This document shows positions 48,587-57,952 of a DNA stretch of 64,000 bases, piece after piece. The DNA comes from Chelativorans multitrophicus (lineage in GTDB: Bacteria; Pseudomonadota; Alphaproteobacteria; Rhizobiales; Rhizobiaceae). The notes under the pieces were generated by a model. It saw only the letters and a list, made by a program, of their open reading frames with translations, was not told the DNA's origin and ran no database searches. The DNA lies in NCBI RefSeq assembly GCF_011317445.1, contig NZ_JAAAPL010000001.1:310001-374000 (forward strand), written 5' to 3'. A program made the translations under genes and the position numbers. The first letter of the stretch is position 1. Every line of letters begins with the position of its first letter.

Positions 48587-49459
48587 TCACAGGCGTGCAT
48601 CCTCCACATTGATCCGACGGTAGACCGCCTCGGCGAAGGAATAGAGGGCAAATGCGATCAGGCCCAAACCCATGAGCGTCAGCAGCAGCCATCCGAGTGG
48701 GAGGCTTTGAATGAACTCAAGCGCTGCTTTGGAGCTGGCCTGTTCGCCACCTCTGACGGATCTGGTTGCGAGAAGAAAAGCCAGGACCAGGAAAACAACG
48801 CCCCTCGCTATCAGCCCGGTTTTCGCGACCGGGTGAATGATCTTCATCTTGCTCTGGTCCGTGTCGATGTAGCGGGTGTATCTTTCCCGCACCGCCTTTA
48901 CGATGTGGGCGAGGCCAGCGCCGGCCAGTGCGAGCGCCAGCCCGGCAGCCACCCAGCGCGCTCCGACGAAGCCGGCAAGCATATTCGCCCAATCACCGCT
49001 ACCGCCACCACCGCCGCCGCGGGCAAGCGACCAGGTGTAGGAGGCAAGGGCCGCATAGATGACACCGCTCACGGCGAGCCCAAGGCGAATTGCTATGCCC
49101 TGCGCCTCCTTCCCATGGCGGTCGACGTCGGACCAGGCCTGGATAAGGCGCCAAAGCGCATAGAAGCCGAAACCGACGATAAGGACATAGGCAATGGCGG
49201 TTCCTGCTTTGCTGGAAAGGAGCACGAGCAACGCATCCTGCGAGCCCAATGCTTCTCCCGTTCCAATCGCAGCCAAGGCCGCGAAGAAGCCGATCACAGC
49301 ATAGATCAGGCCCCTTGCGGCATAGCCGATGCGCGCCAGCGGGCGGAACCACCGTTTCATTTTGCCAGCCACTCCGCCCTCCTCGCGCTGCAATCTCCGG
49401 CGGAAGAATGCCCGAGGCAGCAAGCTCGTTCCGCGGGCAACTGCATCTTTGCCAGCCAT
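48587..49459 (-). CDS. DUF1206 family membrane protein
   Basis: This 290-residue protein has three similar two-helix units, each with an A-R-x-G-Y/I-A-A-R-G-type motif (ARIGYAARGLIYAVIGFFA, RLGLAVSGVIYAALASYTW, KTGLIARGVVFLVLAFLLA), the DUF1206 pattern, for about six TM helices. A poly-Gly stretch sits between units 2 and 3. Start ATG 49459 is one base after the antiporter stop (TGATATG), suggesting coupling; an inner start near the first unit is possible. Function of the family is unknown. Confidence 0.78.
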   Translation of the reverse strand: MAGKDAVARGTSLLPRAFFRRRLQREEGGVAGKMKRWFRPLARIGYAARGLIYAVIGFFAALAAIGTGEALGSQDALLVLLSSKAGTAIAYVLIVGFGFYALWRLIQAWSDVDRHGKEAQGIAIRLGLAVSGVIYAALASYTWSLARGGGGGGSGDWANMLAGFVGARWVAAGLALALAGAGLAHIVKAVRERYTRYIDTDQSKMKIIHPVAKTGLIARGVVFLVLAFLLATRSVRGGEQASSKAALEFIQSLPLGWLLLTLMGLGLIAFALYSFAEAVYRRINVEDARL

Positions 49460-49460
49460 A

Positions 49461-50507
49461 TCACTGAACAAAGGCCAGCGCCGCAAGGCCGCCCAGAAAA
49501 AGGACGACCACGGCAAGGGAATCGTAGCCCATGCGCAAAACCGCTGCGTCTCTTCTTTCCAGGAGACCAACAATGAATATGCCGATCAAGCCCGCCGCGA
49601 GGAGAGAGGACAAAACTTCAAACCGGCCCAGCTCGTTGATGACCGCGGCGCCCGGAAAAACGGCATCCGCGAGGACGATTAGCGAGAGGTTCACGAAATT
49701 TGTGCCGAGAACCTGGCCAAATGCCATCTCATAGCGACGCAGCCGGATCGATTGGATGATGGTGCTGAGTTCGGGAGTCGAGGTTGCAACTCCGATGAGC
49801 GCGAATCCCACCATCCCGGCGCCCAGGCCCGTTTGCTGGGCAAGCGCGTCGCCGGTCTGCGAGAGCACGTAGCCTGCAGCGAAGATAACCGCTCCGGCCA
49901 GAGCCGCCTTCCAGACCGCTTCTGAAAGCGGGCCCCGCTCTTCGCCTGTTTCGGCCTCTGCTTTGGATTCTTCTCTCTTGTCCGAAACTTTCCAGGGGCT
50001 CCGATCGGCGTAGCCGGAGGAGAGCCAGAAAGACACGACGCTTACTGCAGCAAGTGCGAGCCCCCAAGCGCCGACACCGTAAAGGAGAATATCTCCGGTG
50101 GTGATCGCGACGGCAACGGCGATCAGCACCAGCATGCAGAGCACGCTCATCATGAGGGTTGCCGGACTCGCGACGATCGACGTCAGGGCATCCCGGCGAA
50201 CAACGGCATCACCGATCGCGAGGAAGAACACGTTGATGGCCGCACTGCCGAGCAGATTGTTGACCGCCAGAGCCGGGATACCTGCGCTCGAGGCGGTAAT
50301 GACATTTGCGACTTCCGGCAGCGATGTGACGCAGCCAAGCAGAAGCATTCCGGCGAAGACCTGACCGAGCCGCGTAAGCGTGCTGATCCTGTCCACATAG
50401 ATGGTGAGCCTGACGCCGCCGCTCCAAACAACGATGCTTGCCGCCAGGAAGACAGCCGCGTTGACCCATATCGGAAAGTCTTGAGTATTCACCGGCAGCC
50501 CATCCAT
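49461..50507 (-). CDS. Ca2+/cation antiporter, CaCA family
   Basis: This 348-residue inner membrane protein has two homologous halves of hydrophobic helices. The alpha-1 repeat carries GCVTSLPEVANVITA and NNLLGSAAINVFFL; the alpha-2 repeat carries VATSTPELSTIIQS and VLGTNFVNLSL. These G-T/S-S-x-P-E and G-x-N-x-x-N motifs line the ion site of Na+/Ca2+ and related exchangers. A charged linker (about 170-200, KREESKAEAETGEERG) separates the halves. It likely exports Ca2+ or another divalent cation. Confidence 0.85.
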   Translation of the reverse strand: MDGLPVNTQDFPIWVNAAVFLAASIVVWSGGVRLTIYVDRISTLTRLGQVFAGMLLLGCVTSLPEVANVITASSAGIPALAVNNLLGSAAINVFFLAIGDAVVRRDALTSIVASPATLMMSVLCMLVLIAVAVAITTGDILLYGVGAWGLALAAVSVVSFWLSSGYADRSPWKVSDKREESKAEAETGEERGPLSEAVWKAALAGAVIFAAGYVLSQTGDALAQQTGLGAGMVGFALIGVATSTPELSTIIQSIRLRRYEMAFGQVLGTNFVNLSLIVLADAVFPGAAVINELGRFEVLSSLLAAGLIGIFIVGLLERRDAAVLRMGYDSLAVVVLFLGGLAALAFVQ

Positions 50508-50983
50508 TCCGCACCGCTAATCTGAACGAAATGCGTAAGGGGGCCGATCGATCCTATTTCGAGCTGATCCACGGCGGACCTGACGGACCCGCCCGGCGTT
50601 CAGGGTCGTCAAGCGCAATCAATAAATCGGATTTTGCAATAGCCTGCCGCTGTTGAAACAGGAGGCCGAGGCGCCGACCCGTTTGGGAAGGAACCAGATG
50701 ACGTTGAACAATGGAGAAACACGGAATGCCGAACGGAAAAATAAGCCCGATGACGGGCCATTGGCCGAATTCGTGGTTGCCGGTCAGCAGCTTTGACGCG
50801 CGACTCGATGCGTGGAGGCGAGGTATCACTACGCCGGGAGTACAACAAAATCAGCAGCCGCCAGTCCTGCAGGGCCATCAGGCGAATAATGCGGGAAATG
50901 CCGATGGGAACGCCGGTCATATCGGCGGGAATGCACGTTAGCGGCCGACCTGTCCGACGAAGCGTTGTGCGCGCGAGAGAAGG
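50508..50983. other. Intergenic region, no convincing gene
   Basis: This 476-base gap between the antiporter and the old yellow enzyme gene holds only short, low-quality frames on both strands. The two genes are both leftward, so promoters for the antiporter operon probably lie here, but I could not pick a specific one. Confidence 0.45.
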
Positions 50984-52096
50984 TCAATCATCCGCGCGAA
51001 CAGCGAACAAGTCCTTGTACCGTCGCGGCTGGGAACGGAGATACTGTTTGGGCGCCTTGACCCGTGCACCCAGATGGGCGGCGGCATGCCAGGGCCAGTG
51101 CGGGTCATAGAGAATGGTGCGGGCAAGCGCGACGAAATCAGCATCGCCCGTGCCGATGATCGCTTCGGCCTGCTCGAATTCGGTGATCAACCCGACGGCG
51201 ACGACCGGCATGCGGACAGCAGCCTTGACCGCCCGGGCGAGCGGAACCTGGTAGTTGGGCCCGATCGGAATCCGCTGCGCGGCCGAAAGCCCGCCGCTCG
51301 AAACGTGGATCGCGCCGCACCCCCGCGCTTCGAGCGCCTTGGCGAATGCCACGGTATCCTCGATGGTCCAGCCGCCCTCGGCCCAGTCCGTACCGGAAAC
51401 CCGCACGGTCACCGGCTGCTCGGCCGGGAAGGCGGCACGGACCGCATCAAAGACCTCAAGGGGAAAGCGCATGCGGTTTTCGAGCGAACCGCCATATTCA
51501 TCGTCTCGGCGGTTCGACAGCGGCGAAAGAAACTCATGCAGAAGATAGCCATGCGCCGCGTGGATCTGCACCGCGTCTAGCCCGAGGCGGGCAGATCGCC
51601 GCGTGGCTTCGGCAAAGGCATCCCGCACGCGGGCGAGTCCGGCGCGATCAAGCGCGATCGGCGGATTCTCGCTCTCCTTGAAAGGCACCGCCGAGGGGGC
51701 CTCGGTTTGCCAGCCGCCCGGAAGGCCGGGACGTATCTGCCCTCCCCCCTTCCATGGGATCTCGGAGGACGCCTTTCGTCCCGCATGCGCAAGCTGGATG
51801 GCGATGGGCATATCCGACCAGCGGCGGACCGTTTCCAGCACACGGCGCATCGCAGCTTCATTTTCATCGGAGTAAAGCCCGACATCGGCGTAGGAGATCC
51901 GGCCCTCGGGTGTTACGGCGGTCGCCTCGATGGTGAGCAATGCCGCGCCGGATAGGGCCAAGCCACCGAGATGAATGGTGTGCCAGTCGGTCATGCAGCC
52001 ATTCTCGGCCGAATACTGGCACATCGGCGCGATCACGATGCGGTTGTCCAATTGAAGCGAACCGACGCGCATCGGGGTGAAAAGCTTGGAACTCAT
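50984..52096 (-). CDS. Old yellow enzyme (NADPH:flavin oxidoreductase)
   Basis: This 370-residue FMN enzyme has the family pattern: LFTPMRVGSLQLDNRIVIAPMCQYSA, HAGRKAS, the catalytic QIHAAHGYLLHEFLSP loop with SNRRDDEYGG, and the FMN phosphate region MPVVAVGLI plus DADFVALARTILYDPHWP. The YqjM/XenA-like clade reduces activated alkenes and nitro compounds with NADPH. Cytosolic. It ends about 35 bases before non-coding DNA and is followed upstream by hupB on the same strand with a terminator between. Confidence 0.88.
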   Translation of the reverse strand: MSSKLFTPMRVGSLQLDNRIVIAPMCQYSAENGCMTDWHTIHLGGLALSGAALLTIEATAVTPEGRISYADVGLYSDENEAAMRRVLETVRRWSDMPIAIQLAHAGRKASSEIPWKGGGQIRPGLPGGWQTEAPSAVPFKESENPPIALDRAGLARVRDAFAEATRRSARLGLDAVQIHAAHGYLLHEFLSPLSNRRDDEYGGSLENRMRFPLEVFDAVRAAFPAEQPVTVRVSGTDWAEGGWTIEDTVAFAKALEARGCGAIHVSSGGLSAAQRIPIGPNYQVPLARAVKAAVRMPVVAVGLITEFEQAEAIIGTGDADFVALARTILYDPHWPWHAAAHLGARVKAPKQYLRSQPRRYKDLFAVRADD

Positions 52097-52194
52097 TCTC
52101 CGGGACTTCCTTGAGGTAAAAGGCTGGAGCTTTCCTTAAGCCTCTTTGGCGCGATTGGAAAATCTCTGCCAATTATAAGGCAGCTTCGCGGCAC

Positions 52195-52221
52195 AACAGA
52201 AAAGCCGGGCAGAGCCCGGCC
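52195..52221 (-). terminator. Intrinsic terminator of hupB
   Basis: On the minus strand GCCGGGC-TCT-GCCCGGC is followed by TTTTCTGTT, 22 bases after the hupB stop. Confidence 0.78.
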
Positions 52222-52242
52222 TTTCGGAATAAAGGAATGATT

Positions 52243-52515
52243 TTAATTGATCGCGTCCTTCAGGCCCTTGCCCGCAGAGAATTTCGGGACGTTACGGGCC
52301 GGGATTTTGACCTCGGCGCCGGTCTGCGGGTTGCGCCCAGTGGAGGCTTCGCGCCGCGACACGCTGAAATTGCCGAAGCCGACGAGGCGGACATCGCCCC
52401 CGCTCTTGAGCTCACCCGTGATCACAGAGAACACCGCGTCGACAGCCGACTGAGCATCACCCTTCGAAAGGCCGGCCTTCTCGGCGACGGCGGATACCAG
52501 TTCGTTCTTGTTCAT
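52243..52515 (-). CDS. hupB: HU DNA-binding protein
   Basis: This 90-residue protein is a typical HU: MNKNELVSAVAEKAGLSKGDAQ, the helical dimer core, then VGFGNFSVSRREASTGRNPQTG and the beta-arm segment EVKIPARNVPKFSAGKGLKDAI. HU dimers bend DNA and shape the nucleoid. ATG 52515 after AAGGGG is chosen over an upstream ATG at 52524. It lies downstream of lon in the same orientation with a terminator on each side, so it is its own transcription unit. Confidence 0.9.
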   Translation of the reverse strand: MNKNELVSAVAEKAGLSKGDAQSAVDAVFSVITGELKSGGDVRLVGFGNFSVSRREASTGRNPQTGAEVKIPARNVPKFSAGKGLKDAIN

Positions 52516-52656
52516 AAACAACAAACCCCTTCCTTGTCATGGCCGGAGAGCGACTCAACCGGCAAGGTCCGCACTTTATGAAGAACTCGCCGCGCCACCA
52601 AGCGGCAAATGCTGGGGATTCTCAAAAAATCCCCGCATTTCTGCGGTTTTCAGCGA

Positions 52657-52690
52657 AAAAAGCCGGCCCTGACGGGGCCGGCTTTTATCT
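52657..52690 (-). terminator. Intrinsic terminator of lon
   Basis: On the minus strand AAAGCCGGCCC pairs with GGGCCGGCTTT around a CGTCA loop, followed by a T-rich run. The hairpin core is 52662-52682, about 28 bases after the lon stop. Confidence 0.82.
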
Positions 52691-52709
52691 TTTTGCTGGA
52701 AATGGCAGC

Positions 52710-55124
52710 TTAGTGGGCAACCGCGGGCTGGCCTGCGTCTTCAGACACGTCCGCCGTGGCGGGTGTGGTGACGGGCTCCACCCACTCGATCGGCTCGGGC
52801 AAGCGTACCAGCGCATGCTCCAGAACCTCGCCCACGCGGCTGACGGGAACGATCTCCATGCCGCTCTTCACGTTCTCCGGGATATCCACCAAATCCTTGG
52901 CGTTCTCTTCCGGGATCAGCACCTTTTTGATGCCGCCGCGAAGGGCTGCGAGGAGTTTCTCCTTGAGCCCGCCGATCGGCAGGACCCGGCCGCGCAGCGT
53001 GATCTCACCCGTCATCGCGACATCCTTGCGGACCGGAATCCCGGTGAGCACCGACACGATCGCCGTCGCCATCGCGACACCAGCCGACGGACCGTCCTTG
53101 GGTGTCGCGCCTTCCGGCACGTGCACGTGGATGTCCCTCTTGTCGAAGAAGGGCGGCTCGATGCCGAAATCGACAGCCCTTGAACGAACATAAGAGGCCG
53201 CTGCGGAAATCGATTCCTTCATCACGTCGCGCAAGTTGCCGGTAACCGTCATGCGGCCCTTGCCGGGCATCATGACGCCTTCGATCGTAAGCAGCTCGCC
53301 ACCCACCTCGGTCCAGGCGAGGCCCGTGACCACGCCGACCTGATCCTCGCCTTCGACCTGGCCGAAGCGGAACCGCGGCACACCGAGATAATCGGCCAGA
53401 TTGGCCTCGGTCACCTCGACGGAAGTTTTGCCGGTCTTGAGGATCTCGGTGACCGCCTTGCGCGCCAGCTTCATCAACTCGCGCTCGAGGTTACGCACAC
53501 CGGCTTCCCGCGTGTAGGTGCGGATGACGGTCTGCAGGGCCTCATCGGTGACGGAGAACTCGCTGGGCTTCAGCGCATGCTCGCGAACGGCCTTCGGCAG
53601 AAGGTGCCGCTTTGCGATCTCCACCTTTTCATCTTCCGTGTAACCGGCGATGCGGATGATCTCCATGCGGTCCATAAGCGCCGGCGGGATGTTGAGCGTA
53701 TTCGCCGTCGTCACGAACATCACGCTCGACAGGTCGTATTCGACCTCGAGGTAATGGTCCATGAAGGTCGCGTTCTGCTCCGGATCGAGCACCTCAAGCA
53801 GCGCCGAGGAAGGATCGCCGCGGAAATCCATGCCCATCTTGTCGATCTCGTCGAGCAGGAAGAGCGGATTGGACTTCTTGGCCTTCCTCATCGACTGGAT
53901 GACCTTGCCGGGCATCGAGCCGATATAGGTGCGCCGGTGACCGCGAATCTCGGCCTCGTCACGCACGCCGCCCAGCGCCATGCGCACGAACTCGCGCCCG
54001 GTCGCCTTGGCGATCGATTTGCCAAGCGAGGTCTTACCGACGCCGGGAGGGCCGACGAGGCAGAGGATCGGACCCTTGATCTTATCCTGCCGGCTTTGCA
54101 CGGCCAGATACTCGATGATGCGTTCCTTCACCTTCTCCAGGCCGAAGTGATCGGCGTCGAGCACCTCCTCGGCAAAACCGAGGTCGCGCCGGACCTTGGA
54201 ACTCTTCTTCCACGGGATCGACAGCAGCCAATCGAGATAGTTGCGCACGACCGTCGCCTCTGCGGACATGGGCGACATGGTCTGCAACTTCTTGAGCTCG
54301 GCTTCCGCCTTCTCGCGCGCCTCCTTGGAGAGCTTGGTCTTCTTGATGCGCTCCTCAAGCTCGGCCACCTCGTTGCGGCCGTCCTCGCCCTCGCCGAGCT
54401 CCTTCTGGATCGCCTTCATCTGCTCGTTGAGGTAATATTCGCGCTGCGTCTTCTCCATCTGGCGCTTGACGCGCGAGCGGATGCGCTTTTCCACCTGCAA
54501 CACGGAGATCTCGGCTTCCATGAAGCCCATGGCCTTCTCAAGCCGCTCGCGGATGGAAAGCGTCGCAAGCATCTCCTGCTTTTCGGGGATCTTGATCGCC
54601 AGGTGCGAGGCAACCGTGTCCGCCAGCTTGGAATAATCCTCAATCTGGCTCGTCGCGCCGACGACCTCGGGCGAGATCTTCTTGTTGAGCTTCACATAGT
54701 TCTCGAAGTCGGCAACCACAGAGCGCGCGAGCGCCTCGATCTCGACCTCGTCTTCCTCGGGCTCGGCCAGCGCCACGGCACGAGCCTCATGGAAATCCTG
54801 CCGATCCGTGAAGCCGGAAATGCGGGCGCGCGAAGCACCCTCCACCAGCACTTTCACAGTGCCATCGGGAAGCTTTAGCAGCTGCAGCACATTTGCGAGC
54901 GTGCCGATGTCGTAGATCTTGCTCGGATCCGGATCGTCGTCGGCCGCGTTCATCTGGGTCGCCAGAAGAACCTGCTTCTCGGCGCCCATTACTTCTTCGA
55001 GAGCCTTGATCGACTTCTCGCGCCCTACAAAAAGCGGCACGATCATGTGCGGGAACACGACGATGTCGCGCAAAGGCAACACCGGGAACACGGCCTCGCT
55101 CGGAGTTTTCGGAGCTTCTGTCAT
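52710..55124 (-). CDS. lon: ATP-dependent protease Lon
   Basis: This 804-residue protease has the N-terminal substrate domain ([22 protein letters not shown]), a coiled-coil middle (about 200-290), Walker [10 protein letters not shown] (about 358-366), Walker [11 protein letters not shown], and the Ser-Lys protease domain with the nucleophile in [10 protein letters not shown] and the lysine in [10 protein letters not shown]. It degrades damaged and regulatory proteins in the cytosol as a hexamer. Length is normal. The leftward gene order lon-clpX-clpP read from the right (clpP, clpX, lon, hupB) is typical of Rhizobiales. Confidence 0.95.
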   Translation of the reverse strand: MTEAPKTPSEAVFPVLPLRDIVVFPHMIVPLFVGREKSIKALEEVMGAEKQVLLATQMNAADDDPDPSKIYDIGTLANVLQLLKLPDGTVKVLVEGASRARISGFTDRQDFHEARAVALAEPEEDEVEIEALARSVVADFENYVKLNKKISPEVVGATSQIEDYSKLADTVASHLAIKIPEKQEMLATLSIRERLEKAMGFMEAEISVLQVEKRIRSRVKRQMEKTQREYYLNEQMKAIQKELGEGEDGRNEVAELEERIKKTKLSKEAREKAEAELKKLQTMSPMSAEATVVRNYLDWLLSIPWKKSSKVRRDLGFAEEVLDADHFGLEKVKERIIEYLAVQSRQDKIKGPILCLVGPPGVGKTSLGKSIAKATGREFVRMALGGVRDEAEIRGHRRTYIGSMPGKVIQSMRKAKKSNPLFLLDEIDKMGMDFRGDPSSALLEVLDPEQNATFMDHYLEVEYDLSSVMFVTTANTLNIPPALMDRMEIIRIAGYTEDEKVEIAKRHLLPKAVREHALKPSEFSVTDEALQTVIRTYTREAGVRNLERELMKLARKAVTEILKTGKTSVEVTEANLADYLGVPRFRFGQVEGEDQVGVVTGLAWTEVGGELLTIEGVMMPGKGRMTVTGNLRDVMKESISAAASYVRSRAVDFGIEPPFFDKRDIHVHVPEGATPKDGPSAGVAMATAIVSVLTGIPVRKDVAMTGEITLRGRVLPIGGLKEKLLAALRGGIKKVLIPEENAKDLVDIPENVKSGMEIVPVSRVGEVLEHALVRLPEPIEWVEPVTTPATADVSEDAGQPAVAH

Positions 55125-55374
55125 TTTTTCAGCCTTTCTGGCCGCGACCGCTTGGGAGCCGGCCGGACCATACTGTTATGGGGCATCTTTCCGCAAGGAT
55201 GGGCTTGTCAACCGCAACACCGCTCCAGAATACGAAATCCGCCACCGCTTGCTCCTTAAGTGGAGGCATGCGGGGTCAATATCAACCCCGGTACGGAGCG
55301 GATGAGGCCCAACGGAAGGGAGAACACGGCGGCCGCCGCCGCCGCTCTTTTCCGAATGAGTGGGCCATTCTCGA

Positions 55375-56649
55375 TCACGCGCTGACGCTACCCTTTTCCT
55401 TTTCGCGTTCGGCGTAGATGTAGAGGGGCCTGGCACTGCCGGCGACCACATCTTCGGAGATAACAACCTCCTGAACGCCTTCCAGCGCCGGTAGCTCGAA
55501 CATGGTGTCGAGCAGGATCGCCTCCATGATCGAACGCAGGCCCCGAGCGCCCGTCTTGCGCTCGATCGCCTTGCGGGCAATCGCCCGCAGCGCGTTTTCA
55601 TGGAAGGTAAGTTCCACATTCTCCATCTCGAACAGGCGCTGATACTGTTTCACCAGCGCGTTCTTGGGCTCGGTGAGGATCTGCACGAGCGCTTCCTCGT
55701 CCAGATCCTCCAATGTCGCAAGGATGGGCAGGCGCCCGACAAATTCAGGGATCAGACCGAACTTCAACAGGTCTTCCGGCTCCACCTGGCGCAGGAGCTC
55801 GCCCGCGCGGCGGTCCTCCGGAGAGGATACGCTTGCGCCGAAGCCGATGGAGGTTTTCTTGCCGCGATCGGAAATGATCTTCTCCAGCCCTGCAAAGGCG
55901 CCGCCGCAGATGAACAGGATCGACGAGGTATCCACCTGGAGGAATTCCTGCTGCGGATGCTTGCGACCGCCCTGGGGAGGCACGGAGGCAACCGTCCCTT
56001 CCATGATCTTCAGGAGCGCCTGCTGCACCCCCTCGCCCGACACGTCGCGGGTGATCGAGGGGTTGTCCGACTTGCGGGATATTTTGTCGATCTCGTCGAT
56101 ATAGACGATGCCGCGCTGCGCGCGCTCGACATTATAATCCGCCGACTGCAACAGCTTCAGGATGATGTTCTCGACATCCTCGCCGACATAGCCTGCCTCG
56201 GTCAACGTAGTGGCGTCGGCCATCGTGAAGGGAACGTCGATAATGCGGGCCAGCGTCTGGGCGAGCAGCGTCTTTCCGCACCCCGTCGGGCCGATCAGCA
56301 GGATGTTGGACTTCGACAGCTCCACATCCGCGTTCTTGCCCGCGTGGGCAAGCCGCTTGTAGTGGTTGTGAACGGCTACCGAGAGCACGCGCTTGGCGTA
56401 GGTCTGGCCGATCACGTAATCGTCCAGAACCTCCATGATCTCCTGCGGGGTGGGAACACCCTCGCGCGACTTCACCATCGAGGACTTGTTCTCCTCGCGG
56501 ATGATGTCCATGCACAGCTCGACGCATTCATCGCAGATGAAGACGGTCGGGCCGGCGATCAGCTTACGGACCTCATGCTGGCTCTTGCCGCAGAACGAGC
56601 AGTACAGCGTGTTCTTGGAATCACCGCCGCTGTTGCTGATCTTGCTCAT
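55375..56649 (-). CDS. clpX: ClpX, unfoldase subunit of ClpXP
   Basis: This 424-residue AAA+ protein has an N-terminal zinc-binding domain with C17, C20, C39 and C42 ([10 protein letters not shown] and [10 protein letters not shown]), Walker A GPTGCGKT, Walker B YIDEIDKI, the GAFAGL pore-2 region and a conserved C-terminal helical domain. It unfolds substrates for ClpP, and in alphaproteobacteria ClpXP degrades the cell cycle regulator CtrA. It lies between clpP and lon. ATG 56649 is the only good start. Confidence 0.95.
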   Translation of the reverse strand: MSKISNSGGDSKNTLYCSFCGKSQHEVRKLIAGPTVFICDECVELCMDIIREENKSSMVKSREGVPTPQEIMEVLDDYVIGQTYAKRVLSVAVHNHYKRLAHAGKNADVELSKSNILLIGPTGCGKTLLAQTLARIIDVPFTMADATTLTEAGYVGEDVENIILKLLQSADYNVERAQRGIVYIDEIDKISRKSDNPSITRDVSGEGVQQALLKIMEGTVASVPPQGGRKHPQQEFLQVDTSSILFICGGAFAGLEKIISDRGKKTSIGFGASVSSPEDRRAGELLRQVEPEDLLKFGLIPEFVGRLPILATLEDLDEEALVQILTEPKNALVKQYQRLFEMENVELTFHENALRAIARKAIERKTGARGLRSIMEAILLDTMFELPALEGVQEVVISEDVVAGSARPLYIYAEREKEKGSVSA

Positions 56650-56980
56650 GCTTCACTTTCCTTTCAGTACTGCCGGCATCCACCCTCGGTGACACCGGGG
56701 GGAGCAGGCGACGGCAGACCGCAAGGTCGCTCCGTCATCCCTCCCATCCGCATCTTCCGAACGAAACACAAATCCGAAGGCGCGGCAACGATTCTGGTTC
56801 CCAGAAAAACCTAGGCTGTTGAAACTCAACATTGCCTTAACCTAGGCGGTTGCCGGCGCTTAGGGAACAGGAAAATGTGACAGAAATGACGCAAAGCCAC
56901 CGATTTTGATAAATGGGGTCTTGCGATTCCAGGAGGGGCTGGACAGCCTCCGCCCTACGCTGCGTCACGTTTGCGGGCGA
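56650..56980. promoter_or_regulatory. clpX upstream region with 9-base direct repeat and small hairpin
   Basis: This 331-base gap lies between clpP and clpX. AACCTAGGC occurs at 56808-56816 and again at 56839-56847, 31 bases apart (about three helical turns), flanking the small inverted repeat GTTGA-AAC-TCAAC at 56818-56830. The layout suggests an operator or a paired protein site; no known motif is assigned. No gene is seen here. Confidence 0.5.
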
Positions 56981-57613
56981 TCACGAGGTTCGTGGAGCCT
57001 CGATCGCCTCGCGCTCGCTTATCACCCTGTCCACCAAGCCAAAGGCCTGTGCTTCGTCAGCGGTCATGAAATGATCACGGTCGAGCGTCCGCTCGATCGT
57101 GTCGTAGTCCTGTCCCGTGTGCTTAACATAGATCTCGTTCAAGCGTCTTTTCAGCTTGATGATGTCCTGGGCATGGCGCTCGATATCGGAGGCCTGGCCC
57201 TGGAAGCCGCCGGAGGGCTGGTGCACCATGACGCGGGCGTTCGGCGTAGCGAAGCGCATGTCCTTGTGCCCGGCGCAGAGCAGGAGCGAGCCCATGGAGG
57301 CTGCCTGTCCGATGCAAAGCGTCGAGACCGGCGGCTGAATGAACTGCATCGTATCGTAGATCGCCATCCCGCTGGTCACGACGCCACCCGGCGAATTGAT
57401 GTAAAGCGCGATCTCCTTTTTCGGGTTTTCCGCCTCCAGGAACAGAAGCTGTGCGCATACGAGAGTGGCCATGCCATCTTCGACCGGCCCGGTTATGAAG
57501 ATGATTCGCTCCTTCAAAAGGCGCGAAAAGATATCATAAGCCCGTTCGCCGCGGTTCGTCTGCTCGACGACCATGGGCACCAGATTCATCGCGGTCTCGA
57601 CGGGATTCTTCAT
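56981..57613 (-). CDS. clpP: ClpP protease subunit
   Basis: This 210-residue serine peptidase has S106 in [13 protein letters not shown]131 in MVHQPSGG and D180 in LDRDHFM, plus the handle-domain helices. It forms the tetradecameric chamber that works with ClpX and ClpA. ATG 57613 with GAAGGA six bases before is chosen over 57643. A CTTG and CCTATCTA pair at 57696-57699 and 57669-57676 on the minus strand resembles a heat shock promoter but with a spacer one base off the usual range. Confidence 0.94.
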   Translation of the reverse strand: MKNPVETAMNLVPMVVEQTNRGERAYDIFSRLLKERIIFITGPVEDGMATLVCAQLLFLEAENPKKEIALYINSPGGVVTSGMAIYDTMQFIQPPVSTLCIGQAASMGSLLLCAGHKDMRFATPNARVMVHQPSGGFQGQASDIERHAQDIIKLKRRLNEIYVKHTGQDYDTIERTLDRDHFMTADEAQAFGLVDRVISEREAIEAPRTS

Positions 57614-57952
57614 GGGGGTTCCTTCGAAGCTGGTATCCATCACTCCAGTGATGGAGTCTTGATGCCCCTAGATAGGATGGCAACTTGCTATTGCGCAAGA
57701 CCGGCAGCAACGCAAGCTCGCGGACTTTTGGGGAGAGGCAGCAAGGCGCGGCCGGCTGCCGCTATCGGACCATAAGAAAAGCGGAATTGCTCCAATCAGA
57801 TGGCATGATAGGAAATCTCCGGCGTTTTGGGGAACAGGCGATGCCCGGCGGATCAGATTTCGTCCAGTCTGCGTGACAAGTAGCAGGATCCACAGGCAGA
57901 TCTCCTCAGGATTTAAGCAATATTTCGAACTTAATTTTTTCGAGGTCACAAT
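57614..57952. promoter_or_regulatory. Divergent region between clpP and the effector-like gene
   Basis: This 339-base region must hold the promoters of clpP (leftward) and the rightward gene at 57953. It includes the CTTG/CCTATCTA pair at 57669-57699 on the minus strand, a weak candidate for a heat-shock-type clpP promoter. Before 57953 the DNA becomes AT-rich (GGATTTAAGCAATATTTCGA region), unlike nearby host DNA. Confidence 0.45.

Noticed and set aside
50554-50941. Short frames on both strands in the gap before the old yellow enzyme gene
   Set aside because: No ribosome sites, mutually overlapping and with composition unlike proteins.
53577-54878. Long rightward frame of 433 codons opposite lon
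   Set aside because: It is an antisense shadow of the conserved lon gene, with His/Arg/Asp-rich composition and no ribosome site; long antisense frames are common in GC-rich DNA.
55600-56814. Long rightward frame of 404 codons opposite clpX
   Set aside because: Antisense shadow of clpX with no known domain; codon pattern follows the clpX frame.
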